In this document: positions 1 through 8,774 of the stretch, in pieces | Layout of the letters: every line of letters begins with the position of its first letter | How positions within the stretch are numbered: the first letter of the stretch is position 1 | IMG/VR virus record: IMGVR_UViG_3300010148_000041 | Coordinates: 1-36,469 of that record | Length of the DNA: 36,469 nucleotides | DNA from: a virus | Strand: one strand, 5' to 3' | Notes under the pieces: generated by a model | Database searches by the model: none | What the model saw: only the letters and a program-made list of their open reading frames with translations | What the model was told of the DNA's origin: nothing | Translations under genes and position numbers: made by a program

Positions 1-99
1 ACGACCCATAGCTTGTCTTAAATCAAACTCTAATACTTGCAGCTTATCTGGGTCAGTTTCATTAGCTATCATTTCCATTATTTCTTGAACACGGCTCAT
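1..99 (-). CDS. Partial hypothetical protein following the portal gene (N-terminus only)
   Basis: The first 33 codons of a gene that leaves the window at its left edge. The ATG lies one base after the portal stop codon (TAA-A-ATG), so it is in the same transcript. The visible protein starts MSRVQEIMEMIANETDPDKL and continues with a charged helical stretch. Its place directly after a portal suggests a head-assembly role such as scaffold, capsid assembly protease or capsid, but nothing in the visible residues decides this. The reading frame is open to the edge. Confidence 0.7.
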   Translation of the reverse strand, partial: MSRVQEIMEMIANETDPDKLQVLEFDLRQAMGR

Positions 100-100
100 T

Positions 101-2464
101 TTAATTTTTCCTTGTAGCTAGAGAGACGTTCGCCCGAAGCGCAGCAATATCTTCATCAGATTCTATTTCTGCCCGAGCAAGTTGAGCTTGCTGTTGAAGT
201 TTAGCGGCTTCAAGTTGAGCTTTTTGTTGATCTGCTGCAGCTTTACGTTGTACTTCAGCTTGTTGTATCTGAAGCTCTTGTTGTTTCAACATAACAATAG
301 GATCAGATTGTCCTGTCCCAGCTGCTTGTTGAGCCATTTGACTAATTTGTTGAGTAGCCATTGCTGTTGCCTCCGCTAATGCTGCCTCTTGTTGTGGATC
401 CATTACCATGCCCTCAGCAGGTATAGGACGACCAATAATCTGCTCTACCTGTTGCTTATACTTCATACCCAAATGCTCTTGCATGTGCGCCATCAAAACT
501 TGACTAGCGACCTGATTCTTTTGTATATTTGGGTCTTGTAAAAATGCAGAATGTGTAGCAACGTGAGCGTCGTGGTTCTGACTTTCAAACGCTTTTAACG
601 GCTTGCCTATTAAAGAATCTATGTTTTCACTTACAGGGTCTTTAGGTATTGCCTCATCCTTTGGCGGTAATATATCATCTATATTTTGTATTCCTAAAGC
701 AGAATACATCCTACGGTACGCTTCATGTAGATCATGTATTTGCGGAGCAGTTTGCGCCATTTGTAGTTGAGTTTGCGCCATAGTCACCCTTTGACTCATA
801 CTAAACATCGCAGGATCACTCACTGGCACTACATCAATTCTATCGTCGAAATCATCTATTTTAGCTTCAGAATTAGCATTAGGTACTTTGTAGGGATAAG
901 AATTAGGAAGAAAATTCTTTATAACTTCTGCTAAGATACGAAGTTCTTGCCTCTGAGCGTAGTGAAGACGCTTATGGATAGCTGATAAAATCTTTGTGCC
1001 TTGTTCTAATAAGGCCACTGTTGTGCCTACAGGGTTCGCCTGACTCCCTTCGCCTACGTTTAGGTCAGTTACAGAGGCAAAACGTCTACCGCTTTCTATG
1101 AGGACGCCTAGCATCTGTAAAAGGGTGCCAGACGGCTCTTTATACGGTAAAGGCATGATTGCCTCGCGTATAGACGATCCTGGAGCATCTACATCTCTAA
1201 ATTCTCCAGGCTGTAGGGGCAAGTCTTCATCGCGAACACGTAATCCTCTTGCTTTAAACCCAGCAGGTAGATTAGCTAATGTTCCTGCATCAATGAGCTG
1301 ACGTAAAATAGAAGTTGCTGATTTAGTTAAGCCCCCAATCATATGTATGAGGCCAAAACCATAAAATCCCAATCCTGGCATGAATTTATAATGGGTAAAA
1401 TAACGAATTTTTCTCTTTTTAGCGTCATCTTTTTTGTAATTACGACGAATAGATAAAATTTCATTACTGTCTTCGTGAATCGTTACAATATATGGAACAG
1501 CTATGCCTGTTTCTTCTCCGTCTTCGTCCACATGCCCAAATCCTGGAAGATCAAGGTCAACGTGCATTTCTAAAAGGGTAATACTGTCTTCGTTTTGTAT
1601 TGTTCTACGAAATCCAGTTAAATCTGCAACTTTTTCTTTAGCTTCGTTTTCATTTAGAGAGGCACTATCTTCTTGTATTTCTGTTTCTCTATAAAACCCG
1701 TCAACTTGTAACTTGAGAATATCATTCGAGTTCATAGTTACAGAATGTGTGATCCGAGGGCAAGTATCTAAATTAGACTCAGTGTACGAAACGACTAAGT
1801 CGTCAGGCATTACAAACTTACTAACTGGTCTATTAAGAGTAGGGTCAAAATAAGTCTTTTTAAACGTAGACCCAGAAAGAGGAAGGTAAAACAACATCTG
1901 GTCTAGCTCTGGATCATACTCTTCCATGACATCTAGAACCATAAAGTTCATATAATTACGAACACGTTCCGCTTGTTCCTCTATCTCTCGGGTATGCTCG
2001 CCTATAATCCGTGTTTGTACTGGTCCTCCTGGAGGGATCAGCTCTTTGTAGGCTTGCGCTTGGAACTGGGTCGCAGCTTCTGCAAGTAACGGATGGGTAA
2101 CGCCAGAAGCCCCTCTAAACGGCTCATCTCGATCTTCCGTCTTAACACCCAAAAGGTCCAAACCGTCTGTATATGCATCCAACCAATCTTGACGCGACTC
2201 CAAATCGTCTTTGTAAGACGCAATAAGGTCTGAAGAAAGCTCTTGAAGGTCTCTTTCGTCCATTTCTTCAGCGAGGTTAACGTAGAAATCACCTTCTTCA
2301 TCATTTTCATCCTCTTCAACATATCCAACAATCGCGCCACCGTCTTCTAACATTACAGTGTCGTCTTCAGAGAAAAGAGAGGGCTGTTCTTCCTCTACAA
2401 CTTCTATTTCAAGCTCTTCTGAGGGTGTTTCAACCAGTTGTGCAATAGATTTTTCAACAGCCAT
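101..2464 (-). CDS. Portal protein, P22-type
   Basis: A 787-residue protein that would form the dodecameric ring at the capsid vertex, through which DNA is packaged and ejected and to which the terminase docks. The first 70 residues are very acidic. A portal core follows, with a block near residues 105-145 (RGASGVTHPLLAEAATQFQA), a wing/clip region rich in aromatic and charged residues, and a helical stem near 440-540 (GTTVALLEQGTKILSAI). From about residue 680 to the end the protein is Gln/Ala-rich and probably coiled coil, like the C-terminal barrel of P22-type portals. The length fits the long P22-like portal class. The ATG has a good Shine-Dalgarno site (GAGGTAAGTT-ATG). It lies 8 bases after the large terminase gene, the usual terminase-portal order. 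The call rests on recalled family features and context, not on an alignment. Confidence 0.88.
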   Translation of the reverse strand: MAVEKSIAQLVETPSEELEIEVVEEEQPSLFSEDDTVMLEDGGAIVGYVEEDENDEEGDFYVNLAEEMDERDLQELSSDLIASYKDDLESRQDWLDAYTDGLDLLGVKTEDRDEPFRGASGVTHPLLAEAATQFQAQAYKELIPPGGPVQTRIIGEHTREIEEQAERVRNYMNFMVLDVMEEYDPELDQMLFYLPLSGSTFKKTYFDPTLNRPVSKFVMPDDLVVSYTESNLDTCPRITHSVTMNSNDILKLQVDGFYRETEIQEDSASLNENEAKEKVADLTGFRRTIQNEDSITLLEMHVDLDLPGFGHVDEDGEETGIAVPYIVTIHEDSNEILSIRRNYKKDDAKKRKIRYFTHYKFMPGLGFYGFGLIHMIGGLTKSATSILRQLIDAGTLANLPAGFKARGLRVRDEDLPLQPGEFRDVDAPGSSIREAIMPLPYKEPSGTLLQMLGVLIESGRRFASVTDLNVGEGSQANPVGTTVALLEQGTKILSAIHKRLHYAQRQELRILAEVIKNFLPNSYPYKVPNANSEAKIDDFDDRIDVVPVSDPAMFSMSQRVTMAQTQLQMAQTAPQIHDLHEAYRRMYSALGIQNIDDILPPKDEAIPKDPVSENIDSLIGKPLKAFESQNHDAHVATHSAFLQDPNIQKNQVASQVLMAHMQEHLGMKYKQQVEQIIGRPIPAEGMVMDPQQEAALAEATAMATQQISQMAQQAAGTGQSDPIVMLKQQELQIQQAEVQRKAAADQQKAQLEAAKLQQQAQLARAEIESDEDIAALRANVSLATRKN

Positions 2465-2472
2465 AACTTACC

Positions 2473-3954
2473 TCAATAATATGTAAAACTTTTTAGTTTA
2501 TAATCTAGTTCATCATCTTCGTAATCGGAGGGTTGACGTATAAACCCACCCTGCCTAAAGCGCAAAAGGGCTTGCGTCGTAGAATCGACCAAATCGTCGT
2601 TTTCTCCGTTAGGGAATTCACATAATTCTTCGATAAGTTCCTCTCCGAACCTCGTTTCTGGTACCCAGACCAGTCCAGACTCGAAAATGGGTGCCACAGC
2701 GTTAGTCCGAGCAATTTTATCATTCCCTCTAGTAGGTGTATAATTTTGTACGGGTATGCCCATAGCCCTCAATTCCTGAGTTAAAGGCATCCCAGAGGCT
2801 TTCGCTTCGATAATAACTGAATCAGGCTCCCAATGTATATAACTTTCGTAAGCGATTTTCTTTAACTGAGGAAAATCAAGCCTATCTTTGACGGAATCTA
2901 GTAAAACTATGTGGTAATTACCGTGGTCCTCGTCGTTTTTAAAGACTCCCCACGTTGTAATTGCACTAAAATCCGCTTTTTCGTTCTTTGAAAACGCTGT
3001 ATCATAACTTTGTATTATGTATTCGGGGATAGGAGGCTCAATTTTGTCCCAAGTCATAATCCATTCACGTTTTATAATGGCACCTTCGCCACCAGTAGGC
3101 TGTTGCATCCACTGTGCAGCCCATTTTGCGTGTGGCAAAGAAGCACGAACTCCTTCTAACTCCTCAATTTTCCAAAATTCAGGCCAACAAGGGTTCCCAG
3201 AGGGCATAATTGCAGGAAATTCTATAACTTCCCATTGATCAGCCTTTGGATCAAGGGCTTGAGCCTTAATTAGCTGGCCTGTTAGGTCTTTTTTCGACCA
3301 TCTTGTCATAACAAGAATGATTGTTCCTCCAGGCTGGAGACGCTGACGAGGACCAGACGTATACCATTCATACGCTGATTCCATCGCCGTTTCGCTCATC
3401 GCATCTTGTTCCGAGTGGGGGTCATCAATTATAAGAACATCAGCACCACGACCAGTAATCGCACCGCCAACACCAGCCGCAAAGTATTCTCCGCCTTTTG
3501 CCGTCTCCCATCTTCCTGCAGCTTTAGAGTCTGCTCTTAGAGAAACGTCAGGAAATACCTTTTTATAATCATCGGTATCTACAAGGTCACGAATTTTACG
3601 ACCAAAACGTACAGCCAACTCGCCTGTGTGCGTAGCTTGAATAATTTTTAGATCAGGTTTAAGACCCAAGAGCCAAGATGGAAGCATATAGGACGACATT
3701 TCTGATTTCGAATGTCGTGGACCCATATTAATAATTACACGTTTTAATTCACCTCTAGCTACGCGATTAAACGTCTGCGACATTTTACGGTGATGGTAGC
3801 CTTCAATAAATGATGGCCACATTAACCTAACGAAACTTAAAAAATCGTCGCGTGATTGTTTACGAACTTCGCGTTGTTTTAATTCTTCGGCGATTATAAA
3901 CGCTTGTTCCGCTTTTTCGCGAGGAAGGTGGGAAAAATCTAAATTATCAAGCAT
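2473..3954 (-). CDS. terL: Terminase large subunit (packaging ATPase and nuclease)
   Basis: A 493-residue DNA-packaging motor. The N-terminal ATPase has a variant Walker A, GPRHSKSE at residues 78-85, as in many phage terminases. Walker B with the catalytic acidic pair is VLIIDDP at 173-179, and a coupling motif is VMTRWS near 215-220. The C-terminal RNase H-fold nuclease shows the expected acidic triad: D318 in SYDTAF, E383 in IIEAKASG, and D453/D454/D457 in NDDLVDS. It would cut concatemeric DNA and pump it through the portal encoded next. The start codon shares one base with the stop of the upstream gene (TAATG). The small subunit is not adjacent; it is encoded about 6 kb upstream at 10168-10809. 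Confidence 0.95.
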   Translation of the reverse strand: MLDNLDFSHLPREKAEQAFIIAEELKQREVRKQSRDDFLSFVRLMWPSFIEGYHHRKMSQTFNRVARGELKRVIINMGPRHSKSEMSSYMLPSWLLGLKPDLKIIQATHTGELAVRFGRKIRDLVDTDDYKKVFPDVSLRADSKAAGRWETAKGGEYFAAGVGGAITGRGADVLIIDDPHSEQDAMSETAMESAYEWYTSGPRQRLQPGGTIILVMTRWSKKDLTGQLIKAQALDPKADQWEVIEFPAIMPSGNPCWPEFWKIEELEGVRASLPHAKWAAQWMQQPTGGEGAIIKREWIMTWDKIEPPIPEYIIQSYDTAFSKNEKADFSAITTWGVFKNDEDHGNYHIVLLDSVKDRLDFPQLKKIAYESYIHWEPDSVIIEAKASGMPLTQELRAMGIPVQNYTPTRGNDKIARTNAVAPIFESGLVWVPETRFGEELIEELCEFPNGENDDLVDSTTQALLRFRQGGFIRQPSDYEDDELDYKLKSFTYY

Positions 3955-5111
3955 TAATCACCCATCTCTGGAAACAGCTTGGAGGATTTGTCAGAGTAAT
4001 AGTCCCTATCCGTGCGGAAGGTCGTACTAGGGTCTGGATCTTTCATTGGCGCACCCATATAGGATGGTCTTGATATAGCTAACTCTCTTTGCATATCCAT
4101 ATCGACTAAAAATCCTGGCTCTGGATCTACATCATAAAGACTATCTATATTTTTAGATTTTAAAACAGTATTAATTTCATCGTCTACTTTTTCTATAGCT
4201 TTCCGTAAAGTCATTCCTGGGTTTTGATCCATAAAATCTTCAAGTAATTCTAAACTAATTGGAGACGATAACGCTTCTCCTGCGTCACCTTCCCTTTCAA
4301 CTAACTCTACAAGTTCTTGTTTTTTAACACGTACCGGCTCAGAAAAATCTCTTAAAGCATCATCTATTTTTAATTCCTCCCCTGCATCATCTAAAAGTGG
4401 GGGTAATCGTGGTCCAGCTAATCTAGGCATTCCTGCTAATTCTTTTAATTCTGTTTTTAATTCATTTAAATGATATATACCTTGTAAATCCCCTTTAGGA
4501 GAATCTTTTGTTAAGTAAAAAACATTACGAAGTTGGTTTTGTACAAAAGGTAAATTATCCAAGAGCGAAGAACCAGTAACCTTGGGTAATGTTTTTGCAG
4601 CAGCTTTTGTAGCTGTCGCCGCGCCCATCGGTAAATCACCGATTACTTTTGCAATTCCTGTTGCGGCTATCGGTAAAGCTGCAATCCCTTGCGTAACTTT
4701 CCGACGATCTAAATCAACGTCTTTAGTAGGACTACCTTTCGGCAACATCCGCTTTATACCTTTAGCCATAAGCGCAGTTGCTGGAAACGCTTCAAGCGCA
4801 CTTAAGCTAACCGTCGCAGCTCCAATACCTTTTCCAACTAAATCATCAGCACGTTTAAATTCTCGCGCTCCTTCTTGGCCACCATATAACGCTTCGGCTG
4901 GTGAAAAAGTAGCCGCGCCTAATGAACCTAAAATCGACTCTGCGTTAGGGTTTCCGAAAATATCTTGGGCTAATTCAACAGCTTTATAATTATCCATACC
5001 AAATTTATCGCGTAATAAATTTGCTACAGTCCTAGTAGACCGTTCACGAAACGTAGGATTATACGCTTGTATCCCTGTTGCTTTCGATAATATTTCTTCG
5101 CTAGTTTTCAT
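3954..5111 (-). CDS. Probable virion-associated protein, function unknown
   Basis: A 385-residue protein not recognised as a named family. The N-terminal 60 residues are polar (MKTSEEILSKATGIQAYNP). Residues from about 65 to 195 are Ala/Gly-rich and amphipathic to hydrophobic, with stretches such as GIGAATVSLSALEAFPATAL. The C-terminal half is acidic and rich in Leu and Pro. This composition is common in internal or ejected virion proteins of podoviruses that interact with membranes. It is sandwiched between large terminase (one-base overlap) and another unknown virion-type gene (2-base gap), so it belongs to the late transcript. An internal or ejection protein is the best guess by composition and position only. 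Confidence 0.75.
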   Translation of the reverse strand: MKTSEEILSKATGIQAYNPTFRERSTRTVANLLRDKFGMDNYKAVELAQDIFGNPNAESILGSLGAATFSPAEALYGGQEGAREFKRADDLVGKGIGAATVSLSALEAFPATALMAKGIKRMLPKGSPTKDVDLDRRKVTQGIAALPIAATGIAKVIGDLPMGAATATKAAAKTLPKVTGSSLLDNLPFVQNQLRNVFYLTKDSPKGDLQGIYHLNELKTELKELAGMPRLAGPRLPPLLDDAGEELKIDDALRDFSEPVRVKKQELVELVEREGDAGEALSSPISLELLEDFMDQNPGMTLRKAIEKVDDEINTVLKSKNIDSLYDVDPEPGFLVDMDMQRELAISRPSYMGAPMKDPDPSTTFRTDRDYYSDKSSKLFPEMGD

Positions 5112-5113
5112 AA

Positions 5114-5899
5114 TTACATCGCGTCTAATGGCACTGCGCTACGCATTTCTCCAGATGCCTTTTTCGCATCCTCTGATCTTTCCTGCTGCATTTTAGCAAC
5201 AGTCATTTTAAAATTATTATAAATAGTATCAAATTGTTCAGGATCCATCCGATAAAAAACATCAGGGTCTACGCCCATAGCTTGACCAACTTCTTCCTCA
5301 GCATCTAATCCTGTTTCGGTTGCTCCTGTTATAGCATCTATTGGTAATCCGGCAAGACCAAAAGCTGCTTTAGGTAATGCTCTTGCGGCTCCAGTTAAAG
5401 CAGCTATTCCAATATTACCACGTTTAAATGTTTCGCCAATATCTATTGGACCTTTTTTATCAAAAACCCCTTCTTGTATCGTCGATTTTAACATAAAGTT
5501 AAAACGATCACGATCAAGAGTTCCTTCGTCTAATTGTTTTTTAACTGAAGTATGAAAATCATCAATCTCATTTAAATCTTTAAAATAAATATTTTCAGCT
5601 TTAGATTTTTCAACACCGTTTTTTAAATTAAAGGTAAGTGCCGATTTAGCGTGTTGGTATCTTGCTTTCCTAGCCGCCTCGATTATTTCGTCAGGACTAA
5701 CGTCCATCGTCCTTGTAACTGCGCCGCCAAGTATAGAAGGACTTTTATCAAACGGATAGCGTTTAGCTTTATCAGCTGTAAAACCATACCAACGACCAAC
5801 GGCATCTTCATCAGGAGATAACGTCTGGCCAAGACCTTTAATTAAGTTCTCACCTCGAAAAGCTCTAATACTTTGATCAGGCGTAACTTTATCAGACAT
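5114..5899 (-). CDS. Probable virion protein with an ADP-ribosyltransferase-like N-terminal motif
   Basis: A 261-residue protein if translated from the ATG at 5899, which overlaps the previous stop by 8 bases (ATGTCTGA). A GTG at 5917 would add six residues and is less likely. The N-terminal 75 residues show a run of motifs often seen in phage ART-like domains: FRGE at 14-17, then GRWYGFTADKAKRYPF at 35-50, then a beta-strand-like AVTRTMDVSPDEI. The middle is helical and charged. Residues around 160-190 are Ala/Gly-rich and hydrophobic (GIAALTGAARALPKAAFGLA). If the ART assignment holds, the protein could be carried in the virion and injected. A purely structural role is the alternative. Confidence 0.72.
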   Translation of the reverse strand: MSDKVTPDQSIRAFRGENLIKGLGQTLSPDEDAVGRWYGFTADKAKRYPFDKSPSILGGAVTRTMDVSPDEIIEAARKARYQHAKSALTFNLKNGVEKSKAENIYFKDLNEIDDFHTSVKKQLDEGTLDRDRFNFMLKSTIQEGVFDKKGPIDIGETFKRGNIGIAALTGAARALPKAAFGLAGLPIDAITGATETGLDAEEEVGQAMGVDPDVFYRMDPEQFDTIYNNFKMTVAKMQQERSEDAKKASGEMRSAVPLDAM

Positions 5900-7790
5900 T
5901 TCTAGTAGGGATTCCACCTATCCCATAATAAGGACGAATTGGACCCATCATCAAAGGAGGGAATCCTGAATTAGAATTAGAGGGAGGACTAAACGGACTG
6001 TTCAATCGTGGCAGTGGATACCCTCCTGCATAACCTGCATAAACTTCTGGTAAATTTTGTACAGGGTCAAATATAAAACCGCCCTTTGGACCTTGATATT
6101 TTTCTTGACCGAAAAGATCATCTGGTGAAGTTATCTCGTCAACTGGTTCTTCTGGGTCTCTAATAATATCCTCTTGGTCACTTTCTCCTGCTCCATCTCT
6201 TCCACCACCTTCTGGGTATTGGTTTTGATTTTGACCATATCTTTCGTTATAACTACTTTCACCACCAAATAACCGTTCAAGAAAATTAGGACGATCATAA
6301 ATTCCTACATCTACTTGAGCATTAGCACCGCTAGTTAATCCAGGAATATCAGGTTGTTTGTTAACTAAACCTGTAGCTAATTCCGAAGCTCTATCTATAG
6401 CTCTCGTTCCCGCACCACCCGTTGCTACATTAAATAATTGACCTAATCCCCCTTGACCAGGAGCAGATACAAAAGGTTGCCCGTCTGGTCCTGGCTGACC
6501 TTCGATCCCTAATTCTCTATTAAGACCAAAAGCTGCTTCAAGACCCGCTAACGGTATCCCCATTGGAGTCATAGCAAAAAGACCTCTTGCTACCAGTTCC
6601 GAATCACTCATTTCACGGGGTCTACCAACAACACGTCCGAGATCAGTTATATCACCTTCACTTAATCCAGGACGAATTGTATTTGGCTGTCTATATCTTG
6701 AAGAATCTTCGCCTAATTTATCAGCATAATCCGCATAAGTTACAACTTGCTGAGGTTTGTCCGTTTCTTGTAATATTTGTTGCCTTTCGTATTCAGCCTT
6801 TTCTGCAGGACTAAGGTTATAGTTCTTCATAGTTACGAACATTTTCCCTTGGCCATAAGGGTCTTTATATCTTTCATATGCTTGCTGGCGATAAAAATCT
6901 TGTTGGCCTTTAGTCATACCCGCTCTTTTATCACCAACCTTTAAACCTAAAGCTCTTTGCGCAGCAGTAATTCCTCGACCAAACGCCGTTGAACTTCCCG
7001 CAGCAGGATTATCACCCCTCGGATTAGTATCCGTAATTCCCGCAATTCTTTCAAATTCAGATTGGGTAAAACCTTTATTATCCGTTAAAAAATCACCCTC
7101 TTCATCAAAAGTATCTTTGCTAGGATCATAACTTCCTGATCTTCTTTGTTGATCTAAATCGGCTGCTGTAAGGGGAACACTTTGACTTCTTGCATTTAAA
7201 AAATCAAATAAAGGTTCTGTAACAGGTCCAGTGTAGGGTTTCCCTCCTTTTAGAAACTCTTGTGATGAGAAATCTGGTGTTCGACCAACACGACGGCCAA
7301 AATTTTGAGCATTAGGATATTGAGGGTTTATATTTAAATAATCATCATATGGAGAAGGAGGAGTAGCTTGGTCTCTAGCAAAGTCAAGTGCTTGCTTTCT
7401 CGCTCGCGCAGCATCTTCCGATTGACGATTTTGTTCTTGACGCTGTTGTTCTTGTTGTTGAGCAGCTAGTTCATCACGGTATCTATTAAGAGTATCTTCC
7501 ATCCCCCCGCGATCTTGACCGCCGCCGCCACCACCACCTGTGGCACCTCCACTAGGCGAATAAGTATCAGAGGTTACACTGTCTTGACCCTCATTCATAC
7601 CGCCGCCACCATAATCGTCAAAACTGTCGATGCCGTAACTTTCGTCAATATCATCATAAGCAGGAATACCCATTGGTCCTGGTCTGCCAGACCCTCCTAA
7701 AAACTTCAAAATATCAGCCTCCTCAGGCGTGATATATGACAATATATGATCCTGACCACGAATGTCAGCACGACGAGGGGGATTGCTCAT
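5892..7790 (-). CDS. Large Gly/Pro/Gln-rich probable virion protein
   Basis: A 632-residue, mostly low-complexity and probably disordered protein. The N-terminus carries the phrase ITPEEADILKFLGGSG (residues 20-35), which I recall from the starts of internal or tail-associated virion proteins of podovirus-like phages. A Gly-rich run lies near 85-95, a Gln/Arg-rich helical stretch near 100-135, and Pro/Gly/Asn-rich sequence occupies the C-terminus. It is the first gene of the late transcript running to the portal. It has a near-perfect ribosome site, TTGGAGG seven bases before ATG. No enzymatic motif was seen. Structural or ejection-associated is inferred from position and composition. Confidence 0.75.
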   Translation of the reverse strand: MSNPPRRADIRGQDHILSYITPEEADILKFLGGSGRPGPMGIPAYDDIDESYGIDSFDDYGGGGMNEGQDSVTSDTYSPSGGATGGGGGGGQDRGGMEDTLNRYRDELAAQQQEQQRQEQNRQSEDAARARKQALDFARDQATPPSPYDDYLNINPQYPNAQNFGRRVGRTPDFSSQEFLKGGKPYTGPVTEPLFDFLNARSQSVPLTAADLDQQRRSGSYDPSKDTFDEEGDFLTDNKGFTQSEFERIAGITDTNPRGDNPAAGSSTAFGRGITAAQRALGLKVGDKRAGMTKGQQDFYRQQAYERYKDPYGQGKMFVTMKNYNLSPAEKAEYERQQILQETDKPQQVVTYADYADKLGEDSSRYRQPNTIRPGLSEGDITDLGRVVGRPREMSDSELVARGLFAMTPMGIPLAGLEAAFGLNRELGIEGQPGPDGQPFVSAPGQGGLGQLFNVATGGAGTRAIDRASELATGLVNKQPDIPGLTSGANAQVDVGIYDRPNFLERLFGGESSYNERYGQNQNQYPEGGGRDGAGESDQEDIIRDPEEPVDEITSPDDLFGQEKYQGPKGGFIFDPVQNLPEVYAGYAGGYPLPRLNSPFSPPSNSNSGFPPLMMGPIRPYYGIGGIPTRNV

Positions 7791-7861
7791 TAGATACCTC
7801 CAAAAATATATGCGGAAAAAGATATACTAATTTTTTATCTCTGACTAGGGATCTTGGACCA

Positions 7862-7890
7862 TTAATAATAGTATGAGTGGTTTATGTAAA
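7862..7890 (-). promoter_or_regulatory. Possible promoter for the late virion operon
   Basis: On the minus strand TTTACA is followed 17 bases later by TATTAA, about 70 bases before the start of the 632-residue gene. The match to sigma-70 consensus is modest, and the surrounding region (7791-7985) is generally AT-rich, so other start sites are possible. It lies just downstream of two terminators, as expected for a new transcription unit. No gene was found between 7791 and 8060. Confidence 0.35.
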
Positions 7891-7985
7891 TTTTTTGTAA
7901 AATTTTTTGGCATATCTCGAGGCTGCTATAAGACGATGTTGTTTATATAAAGTCCGTGCGCGGATTTAGGGGTGGTGGGGGTACG

Positions 7986-8020
7986 AAAAAGCCCCAGCCA
8001 GACCGTGTCCGACTGGGACT
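7986..8020 (-). terminator. Rho-independent terminator, second of a tandem pair
   Basis: On the minus strand AGTCCCAG pairs with CTGGGGCT (one G-U pair), with a further internal helix CGGAC/GTCTG. A run of five T follows immediately. It lies about 40 bases after the first terminator and would insulate the late virion operon from the accessory region. Confidence 0.8.
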
Positions 8021-8021
8021 C

Positions 8022-8054
8022 AAAAAGTAAGGCTGGGACCGCGAAGCCCCAGCC
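8022..8054 (-). terminator. Rho-independent terminator, first of a tandem pair
   Basis: Just after the stop of the 118-residue gene, the minus-strand transcript can form GGCTGGG / CCCAGCC (7 pairs, 10-base loop), followed by TTACTTTTT. Part of this arm (GGCTGGGGCTT) is repeated in the next terminator, so the pair may have arisen by duplication. Confidence 0.8.
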
Positions 8055-8060
8055 AGTGGG

Positions 8061-8417
8061 CTAGACGCCCGCTTTAAGTAAGCCTTTAGCCAAGAGACCT
8101 TTACGATAAAAAGTCAGGATACGAGTAGACGTCTGGACAGTAGACAGCACGCTATCGCTATCGTCCAAAGCCTTAATCAAATCCGCTTGACTAGCAGTAC
8201 CACCGAGCTGGTCAAGCGTATAAAGAATAGCTTGGGCTTGGGGTGGCAAAGGCTTTTCAAGCGCAGCCATTTTATCAGCCGCATCCGGAGCCAAAGACAA
8301 CTTAATATTACCGCGACCGTTAGCAGTCGGGGCAGGGATACCGCAACGCGCAATAGAAGTGGCGTCGACAGTAGGAGTTACAGTGGCAGAAGTAGAAGGC
8401 TTAGAAATCTTAGACAT
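8061..8417 (-). CDS. Small winged-helix-like protein, paralogue A
   Basis: A 118-residue protein, start chosen at ATG 8417 because of the site TTGGAG eight bases upstream; the upstream TTG extension has no such site. A Ser/Thr/Pro-rich disordered N-terminus (about 50 residues) leads to a compact C-terminal domain with pattern QAQAILYTLDQLGGTA then VQTSTRILTFYRKGLL. The same domain pattern appears in the products of 9349-9708 and 21214-21693 and, more weakly, 15732-15953. It looks like a winged helix: helix, GG turn, helix, long recognition-type helix ending in FYR. A DNA-binding or regulatory role is inferred; no exact family name is known to me. It has its own promoter and a tandem terminator. 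Confidence 0.8.
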   Translation of the reverse strand: MSKISKPSTSATVTPTVDATSIARCGIPAPTANGRGNIKLSLAPDAADKMAALEKPLPPQAQAILYTLDQLGGTASQADLIKALDDSDSVLSTVQTSTRILTFYRKGLLAKGLLKAGV

Positions 8418-8472
8418 ATTCAAATCTCCAATCAAATCCGGAGACGACAACCGCGCCGTCTCAACACGATTA

Positions 8473-8500
8473 ATTATAGCGATTTTCTTACTATAGTAAA
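8473..8500 (-). promoter_or_regulatory. Sigma-70-type promoter for paralogue A gene
   Basis: TTTACT and TATAAT are separated by 16 bases on the minus strand, about 55 bases upstream of the ATG at 8417. The -35 box is embedded in a 12-base perfect palindrome (TTACTATAGTAA, 8488-8499), which could be an operator. Confidence 0.65.
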
Positions 8501-8557
8501 CCCCCTGCTCATACTTTATTTATTATCAGCTGATAGTTGATAACTATACTATAGTAA
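8488..8557. promoter_or_regulatory. Cluster of perfect palindromes, operator candidates
   Basis: The palindromic decamer TACTATAGTA occurs at 8489-8498 and 8547-8556, and a third time at 9107-9116 next to another promoter. Between the first two lies a different perfect 12-base palindrome, TATCAGCTGATA (8524-8535). Repeats of a palindrome at promoters are typical of repressor or activator sites. The stretch 8451-8648 otherwise holds no gene that I can support; it also contains a short TGAC/TGAT array at 8572-8592. Confidence 0.5.
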
Positions 8558-8648
8558 GAGCGAAACAACGCCAGTCAGACAGTCAGTCAATCAACGCCCC
8601 CGCGCAAAAAGAGAGCGTGAGCGAACTTGTACCCACGCTGCTGCTTTC

Positions 8649-8774
8649 TTATGATGATGAAGAGTCCCTCCTCCTTTCCCTCTCCATCTCAACGCATACG
8701 CACGACCAGAAGCCAACGACTGCAAACCACACAAAGATGAGTAACACGACAATCTTCCACTCTTCCATGATCAT
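8649..8774 (-). CDS. Small membrane protein, 41 residues
   Basis: Starts MIMEEWKIVVLLIFVWFAVV: a short acidic head, one hydrophobic segment of about 20 residues (7-27), then a strongly charged tail (EMERERRRDSSSS). The ATG overlaps the stop of the upstream 100-residue gene by four bases (ATGA), with GGGG upstream, so it is translationally coupled. A single TM with an Arg-rich cytoplasmic tail is all that can be said. Small membrane proteins of this kind in phages can act in lysis control or host takeover, but no function is assigned. Confidence 0.65.
   Translation of the reverse strand: MIMEEWKIVVLLIFVWFAVVGFWSCVCVEMERERRRDSSSS

Noticed and set aside
4582-4989. 135-codon rightward ORF opposite the 385-residue gene
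   Set aside because: It lies wholly antisense to a gene in an unbroken leftward operon. It has an Ala/Pro-rich composition typical of shadow frames and no ribosome site of note.
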